Shown here: positions 24,197 through 32,778 of the stretch, piece after piece
How positions within the stretch are numbered: position 1 is the stretch's first letter
Layout: every line of letters begins with the position of its first letter
From: Actinoplanes philippinensis
Lineage (GTDB): Bacteria; Actinomycetota; Actinomycetes; Mycobacteriales; Micromonosporaceae
DNA length: 64,000 bases
Direction: 5' to 3'
Assembly (NCBI RefSeq): GCF_900113015.1
Contig: NZ_FONV01000008.1
Span: 310,001 to 374,000 of the forward strand
Position numbers and translations under genes: made by a program
Notes under the pieces: model-generated
The model's database searches: none
The model's input: the letters and a program-made list of their open reading frames with translations, nothing else
Told to the model about the DNA's origin: nothing

Positions 24197-25903
24197 TCAC
24201 CGGGCCGGCTGGTCGGGTCGCGCGGGTAGCCGTACGGTGAAGGTGCTGCCCTCACCGAGAGTGCTGACCACGGTGATGTCGCCGCCGTGGGCCTGGGCCA
24301 GCTTCCTGGCGATCGAGAGGCCGAGCCCGCTGCCGCCGGTGGCCCGCGCGCGGGCCCGGTCGGCGCGCCAGAACCGGTCGAAGACGTGCGGCAGGTCCGC
24401 CGCCGCGATGCCCTCGCCGGTGTCCGCGACGTCGACCACCAGCAGCCCGTCCGTGACATCGGCGCGGACCTCGACGCGGCCGTCCGCCGGGGTGTGCCGC
24501 CAGGCGTTGGTCAGCAGGTTGCCGACGATCTGCCGGAACCGGATCGGGTCGACGACCGCCCACGGATCGCCGCCGACGGTCAGCGTGGTGCCCCGGTGCG
24601 CCTCACACGCCTGCGCCAGCAGGTCACCGACCGCATGGTCACCGAGGGTGAGCGCCAGCGTGCCGGCGTCGGCGTCGGCCAGGTCGGCCAGGTCGTCGAC
24701 GATGTGCTGCAGCAGCGCGGTCTCCTCCAGCAGCAGCCGGACCATGTCCTGGTCGAGGTCGGCGAGACCGTCCTGACCGGCGGTGAGCCAGTTGCGGATG
24801 TTGGTCAGCGGGCTGCGCAGCTCGTGGGCGATGTCGTCGACCATGGTGCGGCGCTGCTGCTCGCTGTGCTCGCTGCGGTCGGCCAGCGCGTTGAAGGCGG
24901 CGGCGAGCCGGCCGATCTCGTCGTTGCGGGTGATCCGCACCGGCGCGGGCCGGTTCGCGGCGCCGTCCACCGCGGCGGTCAGCTTGCGCAACGGCCGGAC
25001 CAGCCGCAGACCGACCACGAGCGTGGTGGCGACCGCGACGGCCAGCACCAGCGCGGTGACCACGGCGATCCGGCGGGTGCTGTCCGGCGACAGGTCGAAC
25101 ACCGGCACCGGCTGCCGGGGCGGGCTGGTCAGGTAGAGGCGGGCCGGTCCGGCGACGTACGGCCGGAGCTGCTCGCGGCGTCCCCGATCGATGCAGTCCT
25201 GGATGGCCTGGCTGTTGCCGACGTTGGTCGGGTCACGGTGGATCGGGACGAAGTCGGTGGTGTAGAAGGAGATCTCGCTCAGCAACCGCCCCTTCAGGCA
25301 GATGGTCACCCGATCCTGCAGCTTGTCCAGCGCGGCTCGCTCGCCCGTGGTCGGCGCGTCCTCGCGGAACGAGCAGTCGTGCCGCTGGAGGCGGTTGTCG
25401 GCGGCCAGTTTCACCACCAGCCGGCCGGCCGGTGTCTCCTCGGCCGTCGCCTTGAAGCCCTGATCGTGCAGGCAGCGCAGCCGCTTCTCGGCGAGCGCGT
25501 GCTGCCGGGCCTGGTCACGGCCGGTGAGGCGGTACGGTCCGACCACCCGCGGGTCGATCGTCGCGCCCAGCGGATCAATGACCGCGTCGGCCCGAGCCGG
25601 GACCGGGGCGCCCGGATTACTGGCTGCGATCACCGTGCCGCCGGTGGTGGTGACGGTGATCTGCCGGCCGCTCTCCGCCGCCAGCCGCCGCACCAGCGGC
25701 GCCACGTCCGTCCAGTCGCGGTGCTCGGCCGCGTAGCCGAGCAGCGTGTCGTGGATCAGGGAGTCACCGGCCAGCGACTGGCTCTGCTCCTGCTGCACGG
25801 CGCGGGTCGCGGTCTTCGCCGCGAGCCAGGCGGCCGCGCCGACCGACAACACCACGATCAACACCGAGGTGCCGAGCAGCCGTACGACGAGACTGCGTGT
25901 CAT
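24197..25903 (-). CDS. Sensor histidine kinase with four-cysteine extracytoplasmic domain (paralogue 1)
   Basis: The product is 568 aa. One membrane helix is at about 10-30 and a second at about 285-305, enclosing a sensor domain of about 250 residues. Four cysteines in the domain (in RLRCLHDQG, RHDCSF, VTICLKG, IQDCIDRG) are separated by 32, 24 and 34 residues. A HAMP-like region (RPLRKLTAAVDGA), the H box (DDIAHELRSPLTNIR), N box (LLTNAWRHT), and G boxes (DTGEGI, GGSGLGLSIAR) follow. Its ATG overlaps the response-regulator stop by four bases. Two closely related kinases lie 10 and 13 kb away. Confidence 0.92.
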   Translation of the reverse strand: MTRSLVVRLLGTSVLIVVLSVGAAAWLAAKTATRAVQQEQSQSLAGDSLIHDTLLGYAAEHRDWTDVAPLVRRLAAESGRQITVTTTGGTVIAASNPGAPVPARADAVIDPLGATIDPRVVGPYRLTGRDQARQHALAEKRLRCLHDQGFKATAEETPAGRLVVKLAADNRLQRHDCSFREDAPTTGERAALDKLQDRVTICLKGRLLSEISFYTTDFVPIHRDPTNVGNSQAIQDCIDRGRREQLRPYVAGPARLYLTSPPRQPVPVFDLSPDSTRRIAVVTALVLAVAVATTLVVGLRLVRPLRKLTAAVDGAANRPAPVRITRNDEIGRLAAAFNALADRSEHSEQQRRTMVDDIAHELRSPLTNIRNWLTAGQDGLADLDQDMVRLLLEETALLQHIVDDLADLADADAGTLALTLGDHAVGDLLAQACEAHRGTTLTVGGDPWAVVDPIRFRQIVGNLLTNAWRHTPADGRVEVRADVTDGLLVVDVADTGEGIAAADLPHVFDRFWRADRARARATGGSGLGLSIARKLAQAHGGDITVVSTLGEGSTFTVRLPARPDQPAR

Positions 25904-26592
25904 CCCGCCGCCCCGCCGGTCAGCTTGTAGCCCACCCCGTGGACCGTCAGCAGGTGCTCCGGGCGGCGCGGGTCCCGTTCCAGCTTGCGGCGCAGGTTCA
26001 CCACGTGCATGTCGATGCCCCGGTCGGTGGCGTTGCGGTCCAGCCCACTGATCCGTTCCGCGAGCTGGCGGCGGCTGAACACCCGGCCCGGCTCGGCGGC
26101 CAGTGCCGCGAGCACCGCGAACTCGCCCCGGGTGCACGGCACTTCGGCGCCGTCGACCCGTACCGTATGGCCGGCCGTGTCCACGACGATCCGCCCGACC
26201 CGCAGCCCGTCGTCGGCCGGCGGCCGGGCCGTCGCCCGGCGCAGCAGCGACCGCACCCGGGCGACCAGCTCCCGCGGGTCGTAGGGCTTGGTCAGATAGT
26301 CGTCGGCGCCGATCTCCAGACCCAGCACCCGGTCGTCGGCGCTGGACCGCGCGGTCAGCATCAGGATCGGCAGATCGTGGTCGACCCGCAGCACCCGGCA
26401 CACGTCCCGGCCGTCGATCTCCGGCATCAGCACGTCCAGGACCAGCAGATCCGGAACCCGCTGCCGGATCGCGGCGATCGCGGCGCGGCCGTCACCGACC
26501 ACCACCGGATCCCAGCCGGCCGCCTGCAGGTAGCGGCGGACGATCTCGGCCTGCCGAGGATCGTCCTCGGCGATCAGGATTCGCTCGGGCAC
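25900..26592 (-). CDS. OmpR-family response regulator (partner of kinase 1)
   Basis: The product is 230 aa. The receiver has ILIAEDDPRQ, LLVLDVLMPEIDG with the phospho-acceptor Asp, MLTARSS and YLTKPYDPREL. The winged-helix DNA-binding domain covers about 130-228 (CTRGEFAVLAALA to LLTVHGVGYKLTG). The GTG start at 26592 lies 131 bp from the divergent adaptor gene, so the regulator is well placed to control the efflux run as well as itself. Confidence 0.93.
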   Translation of the reverse strand: MPERILIAEDDPRQAEIVRRYLQAAGWDPVVVGDGRAAIAAIRQRVPDLLVLDVLMPEIDGRDVCRVLRVDHDLPILMLTARSSADDRVLGLEIGADDYLTKPYDPRELVARVRSLLRRATARPPADDGLRVGRIVVDTAGHTVRVDGAEVPCTRGEFAVLAALAAEPGRVFSRRQLAERISGLDRNATDRGIDMHVVNLRRKLERDPRRPEHLLTVHGVGYKLTGGAAG

Positions 26593-26723
26593 CGCCCGAC
26601 TCTAGGTCGCCCGTTCCACGCGGCCGGGAAATCTGACAATCCCTCGACAACTCCCTGACGGCACGGCGACGAACCCCCGGCACCGTGGGTCGGCATGTGG
26701 CACCTGAGACGACGGAACACCCG

Positions 26724-27788
26724 ATGAGGCGGCGGCGCGTGCTGGCGCTGCTGGCCGGCATGACGGCGGCCGGGGCAGGCGGCGGGTTCGCGGCGACCCG
26801 CTGGGCCGCCGCCGACGGCACACCGGCGAGCACCCCGAGCACCGCGGCGGTGGCGACGGTCGCCGTCGAACGCACCGACCTGTCGACCGCCCGGACCATG
26901 CCCGGCACCCTCGGATACGGCACGCCCCGCACGATCCGCGGGCAGAGCGGCACCGTCACCTGGCTGCCGGCGGCGGGCACGACGGTCACCGCCGGGCAGC
27001 CGCTCTACCGCAACGACGACCAGCCGGTCACCCTGCTCTACGGGACGACACCGATGTTCCGCCCGATCGACGGCGCCGGGCTGACCGGCCGTGACGTGCG
27101 GGTCATCGTCGACAACCTGCGGGCGCTCGGCTTCCGTACCGGCGACCAGCCGCGCGGCATCCGCCCCGGCGACGCCCGGGTGACCCCCGGCCTGATCGCG
27201 GCCATCAAGAAATGGCAGGAGCACCTCGGGGTGTCCGCGACCGGCACGATCAGCCCCGCGCACGTGGCCGTGCTGCCCGGTCCGGTCCGGATCGCCGAGA
27301 TCACCGCCGAGCTGGGCGCCCCCGCCACCGACGGTGTCCTGACCGTGACCGGCCGCAAGAAGGTGGTGACCGTGCCGGTCGGCGCCGCCGACGTCGGCGC
27401 GGTCAAGAAGGGCGACAAGGTGCGGGTCGAGCTGCCCGGCGGCGCCACCACCGACGGCACCGTCGCCTCGGTGGCCCGCGACGCTCGGCCCGGAGACGGC
27501 TCGGAGAGCGCCCAGCCGCTGGTCGACATCACCGTGACGGTGAAGAACACCGCGGCGGTCAAGGCCCTGGACACCACCCCGGTCCAGGTCTCGTTCACCG
27601 GCGAGACCCGCGAGGACGTACTGGTCGTGCCGGTCGCGGCGCTGCTCGCGCTGCGCGAGGGCGGGCACGCCGTCCAGATCTCCGGCGGACCGCTGGTCGC
27701 CGTCGAGACCGGCATGTTCGCCATGGGCATGGTCGAGATCACCGGCGACGGCCTGGCCGAGGGCACCCGGGTGGTGACCGTCTCGTGA
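26724..27788 (+). CDS. Efflux membrane-fusion/adaptor protein with peptidoglycan-binding-like domain, module 1
   Basis: The product is 354 aa. It has an N-terminal signal anchor (RRRRVLALLAGMTAAGAGGG), a beta-barrel or lipoyl-like N-terminal part (GTVTWLPAAGTTVTAGQPLY), a peptidoglycan-binding_1-like helical segment (DVRVIVDNLRALGF to IKKWQEHLGVSATGTIS) and a C-terminal adaptor barrel (VLVVPVAALLALREGGHAVQ). This layout is common in actinobacterial partners of MacB-like ABC exporters. ATG 26724 is chosen for the compact signal anchor. Its stop overlaps the ATPase GTG by four bases. Confidence 0.85.
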   Translation: MRRRRVLALLAGMTAAGAGGGFAATRWAAADGTPASTPSTAAVATVAVERTDLSTARTMPGTLGYGTPRTIRGQSGTVTWLPAAGTTVTAGQPLYRNDDQPVTLLYGTTPMFRPIDGAGLTGRDVRVIVDNLRALGFRTGDQPRGIRPGDARVTPGLIAAIKKWQEHLGVSATGTISPAHVAVLPGPVRIAEITAELGAPATDGVLTVTGRKKVVTVPVGAADVGAVKKGDKVRVELPGGATTDGTVASVARDARPGDGSESAQPLVDITVTVKNTAAVKALDTTPVQVSFTGETREDVLVVPVAALLALREGGHAVQISGGPLVAVETGMFAMGMVEITGDGLAEGTRVVTVS

Positions 27789-28462
27789 ACCCGACCGTCC
27801 TGGCCGTCCACGACGTCGGCATGGTCTACGGCACCGTCACCGCCCTCGACCGGGTCGACCTCACCGTCACCGCCGGGGAGTTGCTGGCCATCGTCGGCGC
27901 GTCCGGATCCGGCAAGTCCACCCTGCTCAACATCATGGGCACCCTCGACCGGCCGACCAGCGGCACCGTCACCGTCCGCGGCCACGACGTGCTGACGCTG
28001 TCCGACCGGCGGCTGTCCGCGCTGCGTGCCCGCCACCTCGGCTTCGTGTTCCAGCAGTTCCACCTCACCGACGGCGTCACCGCCACCGACAACGTCGCCA
28101 CCGGCCTGCTCTACGCGGGCGTGCCCCGGCGCCGGCGCCGTGCCCTGGCCCGGGAGGCGCTCGACCGCGTCGGCCTCGGCCACCGCCTCGACCACCGGCC
28201 GCACCAGCTCTCCGGTGGCGAACGCCAGCGGGTGGCGATCGCCCGCGCTCTGGCCACCGGCCCCGACCTGCTGCTGGCCGACGAGCCGACCGGGGCGCTC
28301 GACACCGCCACCGGCCGGGCCGTGCTCGACCTGCTCGTCCAGCTCAACGCCGACGGCACCACGATCGCCGTGATCACCCACGACCGGGACATCGCCGCCG
28401 CCCTGCCCCGCCGTGTCGAACTCCGCGACGGCCGGATCGTCACCGACACGGGCTCGTCATGA
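27785..28462 (+). CDS. MacB/LolD-type ABC transporter ATPase, module 1
   Basis: The product is 225 aa with Walker A GASGSGKST, Q-loop FVFQQFHL, signature LSGGERQRVAIARAL, Walker B LLLADEPTGALD and the switch His in VITHDRD. It belongs to the subfamily that powers mechanotransmission by FtsX-like permeases, not import. It is coupled to both neighbours by GTGA/ATGA overlaps. The 3' third is nearly identical in DNA to the second ATPase gene. Confidence 0.94.
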   Translation: MNPTVLAVHDVGMVYGTVTALDRVDLTVTAGELLAIVGASGSGKSTLLNIMGTLDRPTSGTVTVRGHDVLTLSDRRLSALRARHLGFVFQQFHLTDGVTATDNVATGLLYAGVPRRRRRALAREALDRVGLGHRLDHRPHQLSGGERQRVAIARALATGPDLLLADEPTGALDTATGRAVLDLLVQLNADGTTIAVITHDRDIAAALPRRVELRDGRIVTDTGSS

Positions 28463-28517
28463 AGGCCGCCCGTCTGTCACCGGCCGACATCGTCGCGCTC
28501 GGGCTCGTCGGACTCCG
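28272..28517 (+). repeat. 246-bp near-identical tract, copy 1 (ATPase/permease junction)
   Basis: This segment matches 32533-32778 at 243 of 246 positions by my alignment. Flanking parts of the same genes are clearly diverged. It spans the ATPase Walker B to the permease first helix and suggests gene conversion between the tandem modules. Confidence 0.85.
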
Positions 28518-29637
28518 CGTCCGCCGGGCCCGGGCGGCGCTCTCCGCGCTCGGCATCGCCATCGGCATCGCCACGATGGTCGTGGTCATGGGCATCCCCG
28601 CCTCCAGCGAGCAGGCCCTGATGCGTGACCTGCAACGTCTCGGCACCGACCTGCTCCAGGCCAGCGCCCTGCCCGACCAGCAGCCACCGGCCGCCTTCGA
28701 CGAGCGGGCCACCGCGATGACCCGGCGCATCGGCCCGGTCACCGGCGCCTCCGCCATGGCCAACACGCACAGCACCATCGCCCGCAACGAACGCGCCGAC
28801 AACGCCGCCGCCACCACCGTCCTGGCCACCGAGCCGGGCATCCTCGACCTGCTCGACGGCACGGTCCGCGCCGGCCGCTGGTTCGACGCCACCACCGAGA
28901 CGTTCCCGGCGGTGGTGCTGGGCGCCGAAGCCGCCGGCCGCCTCGGCATCGAGGACCCGGCCGGCGGCCCCCAGCTGTACATCGGCCGCCGCTGGTTCAC
29001 CGTCACCGGCATCCTCGACCCGATCCCGCTCGCCCCCGAGATCGACCGTGCCGCGCTGATCGGCTGGCCGGCCGCGAAACAGCAGCTCGGCTTCGACGGC
29101 CGGCCCACCGTCATGTACGTGCGCAGCCACGACTCCGCCGTCGAGACCGTCCGCGAGGTGTTGCCCGCCACCGTCCTCCCGCAGGCGCCCGGCCTGGTCC
29201 GGGTCACCCGCCCCTCGGACGCGCTGGCCGCCAAACGCGCCTCCGAGACCACCTTCAGCGCCCTGTTCCTCGGCATGGCCGGCGTGGCGCTGCTGGTCGG
29301 CGGCATCGGCGTGGCCAACACCATGGTCATCTCGGTGTTGGAACGACGACGCGAGATCGGCCTGCGCCGGGCCCTCGGCGCCCACCGCGGCCAGATCCGC
29401 GCCCAGTTCCTCGCCGAGTCGGTCGCCCTGTCGCTGCTCGGCGGACTCACCGGCACCCTGCTCGGCGCCGCCGCCACCGTCGCCTACGCCCTGCACCAGC
29501 AGTGGCCGCCGACCGTACCCCTCACCGCTCTCGCCTCGGGCACCGGTGGCGCGCTGCTCGTCGGCGTCCTCGCCGGGGTCTACCCCTCGATGCGGGCCGC
29601 GCGTCTCACCCCCACCGAAGCCCTCGCCTCCACCTGA
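28459..29637 (+). CDS. MacB/FtsX-type ABC permease, module 1
   Basis: The product is 392 aa with the type VII ABC layout. One N-terminal helix (about 25-45) is followed by a large extracytoplasmic domain (about 50-270) and three C-terminal helices. Landmarks are ARAALSALGIAIGIAT, GVALLVGGIGVANTM, the cytoplasmic ERRREIGLRRALGAHRGQI, and YPSMRAARLTPTEAL at the end. It is expected to move a peptide, lipid or toxic compound, or to drive an adaptor. The N-terminus is the same as in the module 2 permease. Confidence 0.93.
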   Translation: MKAARLSPADIVALGLVGLRVRRARAALSALGIAIGIATMVVVMGIPASSEQALMRDLQRLGTDLLQASALPDQQPPAAFDERATAMTRRIGPVTGASAMANTHSTIARNERADNAAATTVLATEPGILDLLDGTVRAGRWFDATTETFPAVVLGAEAAGRLGIEDPAGGPQLYIGRRWFTVTGILDPIPLAPEIDRAALIGWPAAKQQLGFDGRPTVMYVRSHDSAVETVREVLPATVLPQAPGLVRVTRPSDALAAKRASETTFSALFLGMAGVALLVGGIGVANTMVISVLERRREIGLRRALGAHRGQIRAQFLAESVALSLLGGLTGTLLGAAATVAYALHQQWPPTVPLTALASGTGGALLVGVLAGVYPSMRAARLTPTEALAST

Positions 29638-29665
29638 CCCTCCCCCTGACGAAAGGCACCTCACC

Positions 29666-30226
29666 ATGCGTACGACCCTCGCCGTCACCCTGACCACCCT
29701 GTTCCTGGCCGGTCTCGCCGCCGGATGTTCCGCCGAGAAGGAGAAGGAGGCCCCGCCGCAGGTCGCCTCGCTGCAGTCGCCCGACAGCGTCCCGTCGAAA
29801 GGGGCGGTGTCCGCGGCGGCGCCGGTCATCCGTCCCGACACCACGGCGGCGGAGGTGCAGCGGATGCAGCAGCCGTGGTTCCAATGCCTGAAGGAGCACG
29901 ATGTGCCGACCCGCACCACCGAGGAGGGCCTGCTCGACCTGGACGCCAGCGCCTCGGTCAACGGCCGGATCCGCGCGTCCGAGCCGGACATGGTGAAGGC
30001 GTGCGGCAAGCTGGAGCCGGTGCTGGCGCCGGAGCTTGACGAGGACCGCAACCCGTACTGGGCCGACGACGACGACAACTATCACAAGTGCCTGGTCGAA
30101 GGCGGCGTCGACCTGGTCAAGAAGAACGGCGAATGGGTCCCCGGCCCGACCTGGGGCGAGTACAGCCCCAACGAGAGCCTCGAACTCCGCTGCCAGGCCA
30201 AGGCCTTCGACGGCCGCAAGGGCTGA
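29666..30226 (+). CDS. Four-cysteine lipoprotein 1 in the efflux operon
   Basis: The product is 186 aa. The lipobox LAAGC gives a lipidated Cys near residue 21, then a Ser/Pro-rich tether. The mature domain has four cysteines in two similar halves: QCLKEHDVP ... VKAC, then HKCLVEGGVD ... ELRC, with spacings of 38, 28 and 33 residues. It is related to the next gene (shared APELD and the C-x4-[DG]-V motif). I do not recognise a named family. Placement between two ABC modules and a cysteine pattern like the kinase sensors suggest a role in sensing or trapping the transported compound. Confidence 0.8.
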   Translation: MRTTLAVTLTTLFLAGLAAGCSAEKEKEAPPQVASLQSPDSVPSKGAVSAAAPVIRPDTTAAEVQRMQQPWFQCLKEHDVPTRTTEEGLLDLDASASVNGRIRASEPDMVKACGKLEPVLAPELDEDRNPYWADDDDNYHKCLVEGGVDLVKKNGEWVPGPTWGEYSPNESLELRCQAKAFDGRKG

Positions 30227-30285
30227 CGCAACGACGCGGAGAAGCCACTAACAAATGCCTAACACGCCTTGATCAGGCTGGTGAC

Positions 30286-30867
30286 ATGCGAAAGACGAGC
30301 ATGACCACTATCGGTCTGGCGATGCTGGTGCTGTCCCTCGGCGCGTGCGGCGCCGAGCCGGACACGACGGAGCCGCAGGTGGCCGCGATCCCGGGCGCGG
30401 CCACCTCGGCGGCGCCCGGCGCGACCGGCGCGAACAACGCGGCCGTGCGTCAACTCCCGCTCGGCGCGACCATGGAGGAGATCGACCGGGCGTACGACGC
30501 CTACTACGCCTGCTGGACACGCAACGGAGTGCCGTCGAAGCCCATGCCGAACGGCAGCCCCGGCGGCCCCCTGCTCAGCTACAAGATGGACCCGAAGAAG
30601 TATCAGCCGGCCGTGGACGCCTGCGCCGACCAGGAGCCGCTGAACGCCCCGGAGCTGGACCCGCAGCAGAACGCCAACTTCGCCGACGACCTGCGCGAGG
30701 AGAAGGCGTGCATCGAGAGCCACGGCATCAAGATGGAGATCCGGGGTACGGGCGACGACGCCAGTCTGTGGGCGGTCGACACCAAGGCCAACATCGCGAA
30801 GGCGAACAGCGACGAGGGCATGGAGTTCCAGCGTCAGTGCGAGATCTCCGCGTTCACGCAGAAGTAG
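30286..30867 (+). CDS. Four-cysteine lipoprotein 2 in the efflux operon
   Basis: The product is 193 aa. The lipobox is LSLGAC (Cys near residue 21). The mature domain repeats the four-cysteine layout of lipoprotein 1: YACWTRNGVP, VDACADQEP, KACIESHGI and RQCEIS, separated by 36, 28 and 42 residues. It shares NAPELDPQQN with APELDEDRN of its paralogue. ATG 30286 is used, and ATG 30301 would still leave a signal. It ends seven bases before the module 2 adaptor, so it is cotranscribed. No enzymatic motif is visible. Confidence 0.8.
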   Translation: MRKTSMTTIGLAMLVLSLGACGAEPDTTEPQVAAIPGAATSAAPGATGANNAAVRQLPLGATMEEIDRAYDAYYACWTRNGVPSKPMPNGSPGGPLLSYKMDPKKYQPAVDACADQEPLNAPELDPQQNANFADDLREEKACIESHGIKMEIRGTGDDASLWAVDTKANIAKANSDEGMEFQRQCEISAFTQK

Positions 30868-30873
30868 CCGGCC

Positions 30874-32049
30874 GTGGGGAAGAGGACTCTCACCGTCGTC
30901 GTCACCGCCGGGGTGATGGCACTGGGCGGGGCGGCGTACGCCGTACAGTCGCGGGCCGGGTCCGAACCGGACGCGGTCCGGCCGTCGCCGGCGACCGTGG
31001 CCACCGCCGACGTCGTGCGGACGGACCTGTCCGACTACTGGACCGAGACCGGCACGGTCGGTTACCGCAGGCAGCGCACGCTGCGCGGGATCACGCCCGG
31101 AGTGATCACCTGGCTGCCGAAACCGGGCCGGACCGTCGCCCGCGGCGACGTGCTCTACCGGGTCGGCGACCGGCCGGTGATGCTGTTCTACGGGTCGTCG
31201 CCGATGTTCCGCGACATCACCACGGTGGGCATGCTCGGCCGCGACGTCCGGGTGCTGGCCGACAACCTGCAGGCGCTCGGCTACCGGATCGGCAAGCAGC
31301 CCGCCGCCGGAACCACCGTCACCGTCCAGGGCGCGCCCGGCTCCGGCGACACACCCGCGCCCAGCGCCTCCGGGGCGCCCGCGCCGGCGGGGACGTCCTA
31401 CCGGACCGTGGTCACCGCCCAGGACGCGGTCTTCACCGCCACCCTCAAGGACGCCGTGAAACGCTGGCAGACAGCCCAGGGCGTACGCCCGGCCGACGGC
31501 ACGCTGACCCTCGGCGACGTCATGGTGCTCTCCGGCGCGGTACGGGTCGGCGCGGCCGCCGCCCAGCTCGGCGACGACGCGACCGGCAACCTGATGGCGG
31601 TCAGTGACCAGGCCAAAGTCGTGACCGCCGACATCGACGCGAGCCGGGCCGACGACCTCAAGGCCGGGCAGAAGGTGCGGATCGTGCTGCCGGACAGCAC
31701 CACCACCGGCGGCGCCGTCACCTCGGTCAGCGGCAACGTGCAGACCACGGCCGGGGACGGCGCGGGGCCGGAGAGCCCCAAGGTGCGGGTCGTCATCACC
31801 GTCGACAACGCATCGGCGATCACGAACATCAGCTCGGCCGACGTCGAGGTACGGTTCGCCGGCACCACCCGGCGTGACGTGCTCGCCGTGCCGGTCGGGG
31901 CGCTGCTGGCGCTCAGCGGCGGCGGGTACGGCGTACAGATCTCCGGAGGGGCCCTGACCGCCGTGACGGTGGGCCTGTTCGCCGACGGGATGGTCGAGAT
32001 CACCGGCGCCGGCATCGAGGCCGGCACGAAGGTGGTGACGACCTCGTGA
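30874..32049 (+). CDS. Efflux membrane-fusion/adaptor protein with peptidoglycan-binding-like domain, module 2
   Basis: The product is 391 aa and homologous to the module 1 adaptor along its length. It shares an N-terminal anchor, GVITWLPKPGRTVARGDVLY, the SSPMFRDI loop, DVRVLADNLQALGY and LAVPVGALLALSGGGYGVQISGG. It carries an extra Gly/Ser/Pro/Ala insert at about 150-175 in the middle of the peptidoglycan-binding-like region. It starts at GTG 30874, six bases after the lipoprotein stop, and its stop overlaps the ATPase start (GTGA). Confidence 0.85.
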   Translation: MGKRTLTVVVTAGVMALGGAAYAVQSRAGSEPDAVRPSPATVATADVVRTDLSDYWTETGTVGYRRQRTLRGITPGVITWLPKPGRTVARGDVLYRVGDRPVMLFYGSSPMFRDITTVGMLGRDVRVLADNLQALGYRIGKQPAAGTTVTVQGAPGSGDTPAPSASGAPAPAGTSYRTVVTAQDAVFTATLKDAVKRWQTAQGVRPADGTLTLGDVMVLSGAVRVGAAAAQLGDDATGNLMAVSDQAKVVTADIDASRADDLKAGQKVRIVLPDSTTTGGAVTSVSGNVQTTAGDGAGPESPKVRVVITVDNASAITNISSADVEVRFAGTTRRDVLAVPVGALLALSGGGYGVQISGGALTAVTVGLFADGMVEITGAGIEAGTKVVTTS

Positions 32050-32723
32050 CCGCGGTGCTGGAGATCCGGAACGCGACCCGGCGATACGGCGAGGACGTGA
32101 CGGCACTGCGGGACGTCTCGCTGCGGATCGACGAGGGAGAGTTCGTCGCGATCATCGGCCCGTCCGGGTCGGGCAAGTCCACTCTGCTCAACATCATGGG
32201 CACCCTCGACCGGCCGACCGAGGGGCAGGTGTGGATCGGCGGGCACGAGGCCACCACGATGTCCGACCGGCGGCTGTCCGCCCTGCGCGCGCGGTGGCTG
32301 GGATTCGTGTTCCAGCAGTTCCACCTGACCGACGGGCTGACCGCCGCCGACAACGTCGCGACCGGGCTGCTCTACGCCGGGGTGCACCGCCGGCATCGCC
32401 GGGAGCAGGCGCTGGCCGCGCTGGACCGGGTCGGCCTGGCCCACCGCGCGCGGCACCACCCGCATCAGCTGTCCGGCGGCGAACGCCAGCGGGTGGCGAT
32501 CGCCCGGGCCCTGGTCACCCGGCCCGCGCTGGTGCTGGCCGACGAGCCGACCGGGGCGCTCGACACCGCCACCGGCCGGGCCGTGCTCGACCTGCTCGTC
32601 CAGCTCAACGCCGACGGCACCACGATCGCCGTGATCACCCACGACCGGGACATCGCCGCCGCCCTGCCCCGCCGCGTCGAACTCCGCGACGGCCGGATCA
32701 TCGCCGACACGGGCTCGTCATGA
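32046..32723 (+). CDS. MacB/LolD-type ABC transporter ATPase, module 2
   Basis: The product is 225 aa, the same length as the module 1 ATPase, with Walker A GPSGSGKST, FVFQQFHL, LSGGERQRVAIARAL and LVLADEPTGALD. The GTG start at 32046 overlaps the adaptor stop, and its stop overlaps the permease ATG. From Walker B onward it is almost identical in DNA to module 1. The N-terminal half differs substantially. Confidence 0.94.
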   Translation: MTAVLEIRNATRRYGEDVTALRDVSLRIDEGEFVAIIGPSGSGKSTLLNIMGTLDRPTEGQVWIGGHEATTMSDRRLSALRARWLGFVFQQFHLTDGLTAADNVATGLLYAGVHRRHRREQALAALDRVGLAHRARHHPHQLSGGERQRVAIARALVTRPALVLADEPTGALDTATGRAVLDLLVQLNADGTTIAVITHDRDIAAALPRRVELRDGRIIADTGSS

Positions 32724-32778
32724 AGGCCGCCCGTCTGTCACCGGCCGACATCGTCGCGCTCGGGCTCGTCGGACTCCG
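32533..32778 (+). repeat. 246-bp near-identical tract, copy 2 (ATPase/permease junction)
   Basis: Second copy of the tract at 28272-28517, offset 4261, with three substitutions. It joins the ATPase C-terminus to the permease N-terminus in the same way. Confidence 0.85.

Noticed and set aside
23489..26592. Vancomycin-resistance operon
   Set aside because: Only a VanX-like enzyme is present. VanH and VanA ligase genes are missing and the two-component genes are convergent with it, so a classical vanHAX cluster is not supported.
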